Below are positions 1-6,591 of a stretch of 7,125 nucleotides of DNA, in pieces. The number at the start of each line of letters is the position of its first letter. Within the stretch, counting starts at the first letter, position 1. The position numbers and the translations under genes are program-made. This DNA comes from MED-G116 sp038107835 (lineage in GTDB: Bacteria > Pseudomonadota > Alphaproteobacteria > Puniceispirillales > Puniceispirillaceae): NCBI GenBank assembly GCA_038107835.1, contig JAYNHH010000051.1, forward strand, positions 1 through 7,125. Direction: 5' to 3'. The notes under the pieces are model-generated. The model made no database searches. It worked only from the letters and a program-made list of their open reading frames with translations, and had not been told where the DNA came from.

Positions 1-690
1 GAATATGCGGCTGATCCCGATGGCTATATTGACACTATCTGTATTCCTGCGCTGCATCAGGCTTATGCACAGGGGCTTGTTGACGCGGTAGATGGGTTTT
101 GTGAGACAATCGCCTTTACCGCAGCACAGATTGACCGTGTTTTTGCTGTCGCCCGGGAACTTGGCCTGCCGGTCAAGCTGCATGCTGAACAATTGTCCCA
201 ATCCGGTGGCTGTCAGCTGGCGGCGCGATATGGCGCGCTCTCGGTTGATCATGTCGAATATGCCGATGCTGCGGATGCCCGGGCGTTGGCGGCGGCGGGC
301 AGTGTTGCGGTGCTGTTGCCCGGAGCGTTCTACACGCTGCGTGAGACACAGATGCCGCCGATTGACCTGTTTCGTGAAGCCAATGTGGCGATGGCACTGG
401 CCAGTGACGCCAATCCCGGTTCCTCGCCGCTGACCTCGCTGCTGCTGGCAATGAATATGGGCTGCACCCTGTTCCGGATGACACCGGCAGAAGCGCTGGC
501 AGGTGTGACCAGACATGCGGCACAGGCATTGGGCCAGTTGGATTGTGGCAGACTTCGCATCGGCCTGCGCGCCGATCTGGCATTGTGGAATGTCCAGCAT
601 CCCGCGGAACTGTCTTACCGCATTGGGTTCAATCCATTGAAACATCGGTTTTTTGGGGGGGTGCGCAATGATGATTTTGCTTCCGGGTGA
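1..690 (+). CDS. hutI: Imidazolonepropionase, C-terminal part (5' end outside window)
   Basis: Third enzyme of histidine degradation: a cytoplasmic metal-dependent amidohydrolase that hydrolyses 4-imidazolone-5-propionate to N-formimino-L-glutamate. The frame is open from base 1 to a TGA at 688-690, giving 229 visible residues; the family is usually about 400, so roughly the first 170 are missing. Visible family motifs are VDGFCE near codon 30, KLHAEQLS with the metal-region His at codon 61, DHVEY with His at codon 84, VLLPGAFYTLRE near codons 104-115, and SDANPGSSP with the expected catalytic or metal Asp at codon 136 (many homologues have TDCNPG here). The C-terminus HPAELSYRIGFNPL is typical of alphaproteobacterial HutI. 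The gene overlaps the start of hutH by 23 bp, which suggests translational coupling in one operon. A T6-G7 run at 649-661 lies in its last codons, but the reading frame stays consistent with the family through it. Confidence 0.95.
   Translation, partial: EYAADPDGYIDTICIPALHQAYAQGLVDAVDGFCETIAFTAAQIDRVFAVARELGLPVKLHAEQLSQSGGCQLAARYGALSVDHVEYADAADARALAAAGSVAVLLPGAFYTLRETQMPPIDLFREANVAMALASDANPGSSPLTSLLLAMNMGCTLFRMTPAEALAGVTRHAAQALGQLDCGRLRIGLRADLALWNVQHPAELSYRIGFNPLKHRFFGGVRNDDFASG
655..661 (+). promoter_or_regulatory. G-run acting as ribosome binding site of hutH
   Basis: Seven consecutive G bases end 6 nt before the ATG at 668 and are the only purine-rich block suitable as a Shine-Dalgarno site. 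They support the start at 668 (or the adjacent ATG at 671) over an upstream in-frame TTG at 653, which would lie before the site. The block lies inside the hutI coding sequence. It is a poor match to a classic AGGAGG, so initiation may depend on ribosomes finishing hutI. Confidence 0.5.
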
Positions 691-2218
691 GGCCAGCCTT
701 GCCCAGCTGGAGTCCCTCTGGCGCGGCGAAGATGAGGTGGCACTGCATGCCGATATGCGGCGCCCGGTTGAGGCAGCGGCCTCCTATGTGCGTGCAGCGG
801 CAAATGGTGATGAGGCTGTCTATGGTGTGAATACTGGTTTTGGCAAGCTGGCAAATGTTACGATTGCCGCTGACGCCACCGCCACCCTGCAGCGCAATCT
901 CATTCTCTCGCATTGCTGCGGTGTCGGTGAGGCGCTGGATCTGCCAACAACACGGTTGATGATGGTGCTGAAACTGCTCTCATTGGGGCGCGGTGCGTCG
1001 GGGGTTTCCTGGGAGACGGTGACGCTGATCACGGCGATGATCAATCGGGGTGTTCTGCCGGTTGTGCCCGTTCAGGGATCAGTCGGTGCGTCGGGTGATT
1101 TGGCTCCACTGGCGCATATGGCTGCGGTGATGATTGGCGAGGGCGAGGCCAGCTATCAGGGACAGGTGATGTCCGGTGGTGCGGCACTTGCCGCCGCCGA
1201 CCTGACGCCGTTGACATTCGGTCCCAAGGAGGGGCTGGCCCTGATAAATGGCACGCAATTTTCGACTGCTTGTGCTTTGGCGGCGCTGTTCGGGGCGTGG
1301 CGCAATGCCAGTGGCTGTGTTGTCACTGCGGCGCTGTCCACCGATGCCATCATGGGGTCAACTGCACCGCTCGTTGATGAGATCCATACGCTGCGTGGCC
1401 ATCCCGGGCAGATTGCCGTTGCCCGCGCCCAGCGCAGCATCATGCGGGGCTCCAAAATTCGTGAAAGTCACCGTGACGGTGACTCCCGTGTGCAGGATCC
1501 CTATTGCATCCGCTGCCAGCCACAGGTGACTGGTGCGGCAATGGATCTGCTGCATTTTGCTGGCCGCACCCTGACCATCGAGGCGAATGCGGTGACCGAT
1601 AATCCGCTGGTTCTGACTGCGGCTGGCCGCATCGTGTCAGGTGGCAATTTTCACGCCGAGCCGGTTGCCTTTGCCGCCGACCAGATCGCGCTTGCCCTTG
1701 CCGAGATCGGGGCGATTGCTCAGCGGCGCGTGGCGTTAATGGTTGATCCGTCACTCAGCTTCGATTTGCCGCCCTTCCTAACCCCCGATCCCGGTCTCAA
1801 TTCCGGATTGATGATTGCCGAGGTGACAACCGCTGCCTTGATGAGTGAGAACAAGCATCTGGCCAATCCCTGCTCGACCGACAGCACGCCCACCTCGGCC
1901 AATCAGGAAGATCATGTCAGCATGGCTGCTCATGCGGCCCGCAGACTGGCACGAATGAACACCAATCTGAATGTCATTCTGGGGGTTGAGCTTATCTGCG
2001 CTGCACAGGGCATCGGGTTTCGTGCGCCGCTCTCCACCAGCCCGCAGTTGCAGGCGGTGATTGCCACTGCACGAGCGGTGATTGCCCCGTTGGAGGAGGA
2101 TCGTTACATGGCGCCTGATCTGGATGTTGCGGCTGCCCTGATCAGGGACGGCCAGCTGTTGGCGGATCTTGATCTGCCCGCCTACATCCTTGGCCAGAGT
2201 CAAGGTCGGACAACATAA
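668..2218 (+). CDS. hutH: Histidine ammonia-lyase (histidase)
   Basis: First committed step of histidine degradation: non-oxidative removal of ammonia from L-histidine to give trans-urocanate, in the cytoplasm, by a homotetramer of the PAL/HAL family. The protein has 516 residues, the normal family length. The MIO prosthetic-group triad Ala141-Ser142-Gly143 lies in GSVGASGDLAPLAHMA, the family signature. Other active-site residues are at the expected places: Tyr52 in YGVNTGFG, His82 in LSHCCGVG, Asn194 in INGTQ, the DPYCIRCQPQ segment (usually DPYSLRCQPQ), and Glu in SANQEDHVSM. The ATG at 668 is chosen because the G-run lies 6 nt before it; ATG at 671 is an equal alternative, and TTG at 653 is unlikely. 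The gene overlaps hutI by 23 bp and is followed after 28 bp by hutU, indicating one transcript. The TAA stop is at 2216-2218. No defect is seen. Confidence 0.98.
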   Translation: MMILLPGEASLAQLESLWRGEDEVALHADMRRPVEAAASYVRAAANGDEAVYGVNTGFGKLANVTIAADATATLQRNLILSHCCGVGEALDLPTTRLMMVLKLLSLGRGASGVSWETVTLITAMINRGVLPVVPVQGSVGASGDLAPLAHMAAVMIGEGEASYQGQVMSGGAALAAADLTPLTFGPKEGLALINGTQFSTACALAALFGAWRNASGCVVTAALSTDAIMGSTAPLVDEIHTLRGHPGQIAVARAQRSIMRGSKIRESHRDGDSRVQDPYCIRCQPQVTGAAMDLLHFAGRTLTIEANAVTDNPLVLTAAGRIVSGGNFHAEPVAFAADQIALALAEIGAIAQRRVALMVDPSLSFDLPPFLTPDPGLNSGLMIAEVTTAALMSENKHLANPCSTDSTPTSANQEDHVSMAAHAARRLARMNTNLNVILGVELICAAQGIGFRAPLSTSPQLQAVIATARAVIAPLEEDRYMAPDLDVAAALIRDGQLLADLDLPAYILGQSQGRTT

Positions 2219-2232
2219 TGATGACCCCGAAC

Positions 2233-2237
2233 AGGAG
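2233..2237 (+). promoter_or_regulatory. Ribosome binding site deciding the hutU start
   Basis: AGGAG ends 9 nt before ATG at 2247 but directly abuts the in-frame ATG at 2238. The spacing therefore favours 2247 as the true hutU start. The longer in-frame reading that begins inside hutH (from 2169) has no comparable site. Confidence 0.75.
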
Positions 2238-2246
2238 ATGAGAGAC

Positions 2247-3914
2247 ATGCAGAATTCCCGTCATAACATCCGCGATATCTTTCCGCCAACTGGCAGCGAA
2301 ATCAGTGCGAAAAGCTGGTTGACCGAGGCGCCGATGCGGATGTTGATGAACAATCTGCACCCTGATGTTGCGGAAAACCCGCATGCGCTCGTGGTTTATG
2401 GTGGCATCGGCAGGGCCGCGCGCACATGGGAAGATTTTGACATGATCGTCGCTACCCTGCGTGATCTCGAGCCTGATGAGACGCTGCTTGTGCAATCGGG
2501 AAAACCGGTTGGTGTGTTTCGCACACATGCGGATGCCCCGCGGGTGCTGATAGCCAATTCCAATCTGGTGCCGCATTGGGCGAATTGGGACCATTTCAAC
2601 GAGCTGGATAAGCGCGGCCTAGCCATGTATGGCCAGATGACAGCGGGGTCATGGATCTATATCGGCACACAGGGGATCGTTCAGGGCACCTACGAAACCT
2701 TTGTTGAGGCGGGCCGGCAGCATTATGAAGGCAATCTGACCGGTCGTTGGATTCTGACAGCTGGTCTTGGCGGCATGGGTGGGGCGCAGCCACTCGCAGC
2801 GGTTATGGCCGGTGCCTGCTGTCTGGCTGTCGAATGCGATGAGACGCGCGCCGATTTCCGTTTACGCACACGCTATGTCGATGAAAAGACCCATTCGCTG
2901 GATGAGGCGCTGGCGATGATTAATGGCTGGACAGAGGCCGGCGAGGCAAAATCTGTGGCATTGATTGGCAATGCGGCGGATGTGTTTCCTGAGCTTGTCT
3001 GCCGCGGGGTCAAGCCGGATATGGTCACGGACCAGACTTCGGCGCATGATCCGCTGCATGGCTATCTGCCACAGGGCTGGTCGGTTGCTGAATGGCGAGC
3101 TAAACAAGAAAGCCACCCAAAGGAAGTGGAGAGCGCTGCGCGCGCCTCAATGAAAACCCACGTCGCCGCGATGGTCGATTTCTGGAATGACGGTGTGCCG
3201 ACGCTGGATTATGGAAATAACATCCGACAGGTGGCGAGCGAGGAAGGGTTGAAGACAGCATTCAGCTTCCCCGGTTTTGTTCCGGCCTACATTCGGCCTT
3301 TGTTTTGTCGCGGCATTGGACCCTTTCGCTGGTGCGCACTTTCAGGTGATCCTGAAGATATCTACAGGACAGATGCCAAGGTCAAAGAACTCGTCGACGA
3401 TGCGCATCTTCACAAATGGCTGGACATGGCGAGGGAGAGGATCGCCTTTCAGGGTCTGCCGGCGCGAATTTGCTGGGTTGGACTTGGCGTTCGCCACCGG
3501 CTTGGCCTTGCCTTCAATGAGATGGTTCGCACGGGTGAATTATCGGCACCGGTAGTGATTGGCCGTGATCATCTGGACAGTGGTTCCGTTGCCTCACCTA
3601 ACCGCGAGACTGAGGCTATGAAAGATGGCTCTGATGCTGTCTCTGATTGGCCATTGCTCAATGCTTTGTTGAATACGGCAAGTGGTGCAACTTGGGTGTC
3701 ACTGCATCACGGAGGCGGTGTTGGCATGGGCTTTTCTCAGCATTCAGGGATGGTGATATGCTGCGATGGCACTGAGGATGCAGATAGGCGTATTGCTAAT
3801 GTGTTGTGGAATGATCCAGCGACCGGTGTTATGCGTCATGCCGATGCAGGCTATGACGCCGCAATTACGTGCGCCCGGGAGCAGAGCCTCAATCTACCGG
3901 GGATACTCGACTAA
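2247..3914 (+). CDS. hutU: Urocanate hydratase (urocanase)
   Basis: Second step of histidine degradation: adds water to urocanate to form 4-imidazolone-5-propionate, using a tightly bound NAD+ as electrophile; a cytoplasmic homodimer. The protein has 555 residues, close to the 557 or so usual in Pseudomonas. The N-terminal block GTELSAKSWLTEAPLRMLMNN of the family appears here as GSEISAKSWLTEAPMRMLMNN. The glycine-rich NAD+ motif GLGGMGGAQ starts at residue 173. The active-site cysteine is Cys409 in GLPARICWVGLG, matching Cys410 of P. putida. Further family blocks are VVIGRDHLDSGSVASP, NTASGATWVSLHHGGGVGMG and the C-terminal VLWNDPATGVMRHADAGY. The start at 2247 is set by AGGAG at 2233-2237. 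It is the last hut gene here: the next gene lies on the opposite strand 36 bp away, so no hutG follows. Confidence 0.98.
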   Translation: MQNSRHNIRDIFPPTGSEISAKSWLTEAPMRMLMNNLHPDVAENPHALVVYGGIGRAARTWEDFDMIVATLRDLEPDETLLVQSGKPVGVFRTHADAPRVLIANSNLVPHWANWDHFNELDKRGLAMYGQMTAGSWIYIGTQGIVQGTYETFVEAGRQHYEGNLTGRWILTAGLGGMGGAQPLAAVMAGACCLAVECDETRADFRLRTRYVDEKTHSLDEALAMINGWTEAGEAKSVALIGNAADVFPELVCRGVKPDMVTDQTSAHDPLHGYLPQGWSVAEWRAKQESHPKEVESAARASMKTHVAAMVDFWNDGVPTLDYGNNIRQVASEEGLKTAFSFPGFVPAYIRPLFCRGIGPFRWCALSGDPEDIYRTDAKVKELVDDAHLHKWLDMARERIAFQGLPARICWVGLGVRHRLGLAFNEMVRTGELSAPVVIGRDHLDSGSVASPNRETEAMKDGSDAVSDWPLLNALLNTASGATWVSLHHGGGVGMGFSQHSGMVICCDGTEDADRRIANVLWNDPATGVMRHADAGYDAAITCAREQSLNLPGILD

Positions 3915-3950
3915 GCATAGCATTCGCGACAGAGCATTTAAATAAATTAA
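3915..3950. other. 36-bp convergent intergenic gap, no clear terminator
   Basis: This is the gap between the stop codons of hutU (+) and the ABC ATPase gene (-). It is AT-rich towards its right end (ATTTAAATAAATTAA) and contains several GCAT words, but I see no GC-rich hairpin with a T-run in either direction. Transcripts from the two sides may run into each other or end by Rho action; that is inference. Confidence 0.6.
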
Positions 3951-4724
3951 TCAATGTTGCAATATCTTTGACAGGAACACTTGAGCCCGTTCACCTCGTC
4001 CGCCGGCAAAAAATTCGTCTTTGCCGCAATTCTCCTCAACACGACCTTCATCCATAAAGACAACACGGTCGGCAACTTCTCGGGCAAAACCCATTTCATG
4101 TGTAACTACCATCATGGTCATACCCTCACCGGCTAGCTCAGTCATCACATCGAGAACTTCATTGATCATTTCCGGATCCAGAGCAGATGTTGGTTCGTCA
4201 AAAAGCATCACCCGTGGCTTCATTGCCAGGGCTCGTGCTATTGCAACGCGCTGTTGCTGCCCACCTGACAGTTGGCTTGGAAATTTATCTGCCTGATCGG
4301 CGATTTGCACTCGATCAAGATAATGCATTGCAATCTCATTTGCTTCAGATCGTGATAGCTTAATGTTTCGAATTGGCGCAAGTGTTACATTTTGCAGGAT
4401 GGACATATGCGGGAACAGGTTGAAACTCTGGAATACCATGCCAACTTCACGGCGCACTTTTTCCAGCTCTTTCATGTTGCCGTAGACCTCACGGCCACAT
4501 ACCTGAATCACCCCCCGTTGATGGTTCTCAAGTTGATTGACACAACGGATCATAGTCGATTTTCCAGACCCAGAGGGCCCGCAAACAACAACACGCTCTC
4601 CCTGTTTGACCGAAAGATTAATGTCTTTTAGTGCCTGAAAATTATCAAACCATTTGCTGACACCATCAAAGGAAATCAGAATATCGGGATCTATTTTTGA
4701 GGCTGTTACTGATGTTTGTGACAT
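3951..4724 (-). CDS. Polar amino acid ABC transporter, ATP-binding protein
   Basis: Cytoplasmic ATPase subunit that drives import of an amino acid or related solute, of the GlnQ/HisP/AapP type. It has 257 residues, full length for the family. Visible motifs in order: aromatic A-loop region KWFDNFQAL (24-32), Walker A GPSGSGKST (49-57), Q-loop VFQSFNLFPH (97-106), signature LSGGQQQR (152-159), Walker B VMLFDE (172-177), D-loop SALD (180-183) and switch His209 in VVTHEM. The C-terminus keeps the usual EEN...FF...ER...FLSKIL pattern. TAGGAGG stands 4 nt before the ATG at 4724, and the gene starts 8 bp after the permease stop, so the two are co-transcribed. It is the last gene of the importer operon and ends 36 bp from the hutU stop. 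Amino-acid specificity cannot be read from an ATPase. Confidence 0.97.
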   Translation of the reverse strand: MSQTSVTASKIDPDILISFDGVSKWFDNFQALKDINLSVKQGERVVVCGPSGSGKSTMIRCVNQLENHQRGVIQVCGREVYGNMKELEKVRREVGMVFQSFNLFPHMSILQNVTLAPIRNIKLSRSEANEIAMHYLDRVQIADQADKFPSQLSGGQQQRVAIARALAMKPRVMLFDEPTSALDPEMINEVLDVMTELAGEGMTMMVVTHEMGFAREVADRVVFMDEGRVEENCGKDEFFAGGRGERAQVFLSKILQH

Positions 4725-4728
4725 TATG

Positions 4729-4735
4729 CCTCCTA
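4729..4735 (-). promoter_or_regulatory. Strong ribosome binding site of the ATPase gene, overlapping the permease stop
   Basis: TAGGAGG on the minus strand contains the TAG stop of the upstream permease gene (4735-4733) and lies 4 nt before the ATPase ATG. This arrangement suits termination-reinitiation coupling between the two subunits. Confidence 0.75.
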
Positions 4736-5629
4736 ACGGCGTGCCCGCATCGAGCGTTTTTCAAGATGGCCAAACAGTGTGGCAAAGGAATAGCAGAGAA
4801 CGAAATACATCGCCCCTACAATGATCCATGTTTCAAAAACTTTGGTTGTGGTTGATGCAACCTCTGTTGCTAAGAATGTCAGCTCTTGAATGGAGATTAG
4901 CGAGACAATTGCTGAGTCTTTAATGAGGGTAATGAATTGACCAGCAAGAGGTGGCAATATCTTGCGAATGGCCTGCGGGAAGATGATGTCACGCAAAACA
5001 TTCAGTGGCGACAGGCCGACAGCGCGTGCCGCCTCCCACTGGCCCTTAGTAATGGATTGAATGCCAGCTCGCACAATTTCGGTGATGTAGGCACCTTCAA
5101 ACAGCGCAAGACACAAGGCTCCCGCTACAAAATTTGAAAATAATCGTGGATCACCAAACAGTGTGTAAAAAAGGGAGGAACTAACAAAAGCACCATTCCT
5201 GTCAATGTCGTCAATGCCGACCAGCGGCATCAACTGACCTGACAGAAAAAAATAAAAGATAAAAATAAACACTACGGGCGGGATGTTGCGCACCAGCTCC
5301 ACATAGCAGCGGCTAATCATTCGCATTGCAAGGTTTTTGCTGGTTCGCATATAGCCCATGACAAGGCCAATGGTGGCGGCGGCGATGGTGGCCCAAAAGG
5401 CGAGCCGCAATGTCGTTGCAATACCTTCGAGCAGCAGGTTGGGCACGTAGCGTGCCGTTTCCTCATCAAAATAAATGACAAAATTAAAAACGCGAGACCA
5501 GTTCCAGTTATAAACAAGAACGTCATTTACCCGGTAGACCGCATAGGTGATAACAAATCCAACCAGACCAAAACAAATATAATCGACAGCCGTCAATCTG
5601 CGTCGTGTCTGTAAAGGCGGTTGGGTCAT
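4733..5629 (-). CDS. Polar amino acid ABC transporter, permease (second permease of the operon)
   Basis: Inner-membrane subunit that forms the translocation path, most likely as a heterodimer with the permease encoded at the window's right end. It has 298 residues counted from ATG at 5629. Hydrophobic segments lie at about 15-35, 70-93, 115-135, 163-182 and 266-287. ELVRNIPPVVFIFIFYFF (111-128) and ALFEGAYITEIVRAGIQS (175-192) are hallmarks of the HisM/GlnP/AapM permease family. The EAA loop that docks on the ATPase spans about 199-227 (EAARAVGL to PQAIRKILPP). Compared with small HisM-type permeases it has an extended N-terminal region (about 36-65) and an insert (about 131-163), both probably periplasmic. 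ATG 5629 is preferred over an in-frame GTG at 5674, because the extra 15 residues look unlike the family; the site before 5629 is only a weak AAGAG. The TAG stop overlaps the ATPase gene's ribosome site. Confidence 0.95.
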   Translation of the reverse strand: MTQPPLQTRRRLTAVDYICFGLVGFVITYAVYRVNDVLVYNWNWSRVFNFVIYFDEETARYVPNLLLEGIATTLRLAFWATIAAATIGLVMGYMRTSKNLAMRMISRCYVELVRNIPPVVFIFIFYFFLSGQLMPLVGIDDIDRNGAFVSSSLFYTLFGDPRLFSNFVAGALCLALFEGAYITEIVRAGIQSITKGQWEAARAVGLSPLNVLRDIIFPQAIRKILPPLAGQFITLIKDSAIVSLISIQELTFLATEVASTTTKVFETWIIVGAMYFVLCYSFATLFGHLEKRSMRARR

Positions 5630-5679
5630 GTGGTGTCTCTTTTGGTGAATTCGATCACCGGCAGGAAAACCCACCGATG

Positions 5680-5703
5680 ATCAAAATTTTAAAAATTTTT
5701 GAT
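5680..5703. repeat. AT-rich inverted repeat between binding-protein and permease genes
   Basis: The 87-bp gap between the binding-protein stop and the permease start contains a 24-nt near-palindrome with perfect 7-nt outer arms (ATCAAAA / TTTTGAT) around an A/T-only centre. In RNA it could form a weak hairpin; an alternative fold pairs ATTTTT with AAAAAT just beside it. Such intergenic structures sometimes raise the level of binding-protein mRNA relative to the membrane subunits. It lacks the GC-rich stem of an intrinsic terminator, so the function is unproven. Confidence 0.45.
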
Positions 5704-5716
5704 GAAAAATCGTGGA

Positions 5717-6550
5717 TTACTGTTCCAGCTTCACCATGTCTTTCCAGCCTGAACGATTCTTGAACCAGAAATCATGACGTTCTTTAAGCCATCCGCTACT
5801 GGTGTTCACAACAATCCAGTTGCTAAAGAAGTTCATTGCATCTGCATCACCTTTGCGGAGAGCAAAGCCCTCGTTGCCACGTGTCAAATTCTCACCATCA
5901 AAGGCAACAAAAACGTCATTTGGATAGGCCTCAGACCAAAAACGTGGCTTTGGCGCGCTTGAAATCATCGCATGCGCATTGCCGTTCACAACTTCCTGGA
6001 AAGCCTGTGCATCATCGTCAAACTGGCGCAGGGTTGATTTTGGAAATAGCTTTTGTGCTGCTTTACATGGCGTTGCACCACGTCGACAGGCAATGGTTAC
6101 GCTTGCTTGGTTGAAATCGTCCATTGTTGTGTAATTGCCAGCGAGCTTAGTATTTGCCGCCATCATCTGGCCTGAATGTGCATATGGAGTTGTAAAGTTC
6201 ACAGTCAGGTTACGCTGTGGGGTAATCGACATACCCCCAATAATGACGTCAAATTTTTTCGCCAGAAGCGCAGGAATGATACCGCTCCATGCAGTTGGCA
6301 CAAATTCAACTTCAACACCCATATCGGCTGCCAGCTTGGAGGCAACGTCAATTTCAAAGCCAATCAGGTCGCCTTTTTTGTCACGCATTGCCCAGGGAAC
6401 GAATGTTGACATGCCGACTTTCAGGGTTCCACGTTTTTGGATGTCTGCAATCAGATCATCAGCCACAGCGGGTAGTGACGTTGCAACAACGCCAAACATT
6501 GCCACAAGGGCCATAATAACCCGTGCTTTTAATATCTTTGTAAATTTCAT
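5717..6550 (-). CDS. ABC transporter periplasmic solute-binding protein (family 3, amino-acid type)
   Basis: Captures the solute in the periplasm and delivers it to the two permeases. It has 277 residues. An N-terminal signal peptide covers about 1-30: basic MKFTKILKAR, hydrophobic core, then LPAVA before DD, giving likely cleavage after Ala30 with no lipobox. The mature part follows family 3 (SBP_bac_3): RGTLKVGMS (40-48), LIGFEIDVASKLA (62-74), and FDVIIGGMSITPQRN (100-114), whose Arg113 should hold the ligand carboxylate. TPYAHSG (121-127) and GNEGFALRKGD (225-235) follow. Two cysteines, Cys155 and Cys162, flank RRGATP. Where GlnH and HisJ carry the Asp that binds the ligand amino group, this protein reads MISSAPKP, without an acid. 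AGGAG lies 6 nt before the ATG. The gene sits between the two permease genes, 41 bp after the first. An amino acid is the likely ligand; which one is unknown. Confidence 0.94.
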   Translation of the reverse strand: MKFTKILKARVIMALVAMFGVVATSLPAVADDLIADIQKRGTLKVGMSTFVPWAMRDKKGDLIGFEIDVASKLAADMGVEVEFVPTAWSGIIPALLAKKFDVIIGGMSITPQRNLTVNFTTPYAHSGQMMAANTKLAGNYTTMDDFNQASVTIACRRGATPCKAAQKLFPKSTLRQFDDDAQAFQEVVNGNAHAMISSAPKPRFWSEAYPNDVFVAFDGENLTRGNEGFALRKGDADAMNFFSNWIVVNTSSGWLKERHDFWFKNRSGWKDMVKLEQ

Positions 6551-6556
6551 TTGTCT

Positions 6557-6561
6557 CTCCT
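6557..6561 (-). promoter_or_regulatory. Ribosome binding site of the binding-protein gene
   Basis: AGGAG on the minus strand, 6 nt before the ATG at 6550, sets the start of the binding-protein gene. This matches the classical spacing and is stronger than the site of the downstream permease, fitting the higher dose usually needed for a binding protein. Confidence 0.75.
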
Positions 6562-6591
6562 TTTCATGGTTGGTTGTTTATATTTTTAGAC

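Noticed and set aside
173..583. Long open frames on the minus strand opposite hutI, and similar frames opposite hutH and hutU
   Set aside because: They are antisense to well-recognised genes, have no family resemblance and no good ribosome sites, and arise easily in G+C-rich coding DNA.
653..667. Upstream TTG start for hutH adding five residues
   Set aside because: The TTG lies before the only ribosome-site candidate, and the added residues do not match the family start.
2169..2246. Longer hutU reading frame beginning inside hutH
   Set aside because: The extra 26 residues are not part of the urocanase family, and AGGAG at 2233-2237 points to 2247.
4004..4026. Perfect 7-bp inverted repeat CGGCAAA / TTTGCCG as a possible terminator for the hut operon
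   Set aside because: It has a 9-nt loop, lies within the ATPase coding sequence and is not followed by a T-run in the + direction, so it does not look like an intrinsic terminator.
5630..5674. GTG start adding 15 residues to the second permease
   Set aside because: No family resemblance in the added residues; the ATG at 5629 gives a normal N-terminus.
6551..6591. Possible internal promoter before the binding-protein gene (a TATAAA word on the minus strand)
   Set aside because: No acceptable -35 element is seen at 16-18 nt upstream; an AT-rich word alone is not enough.
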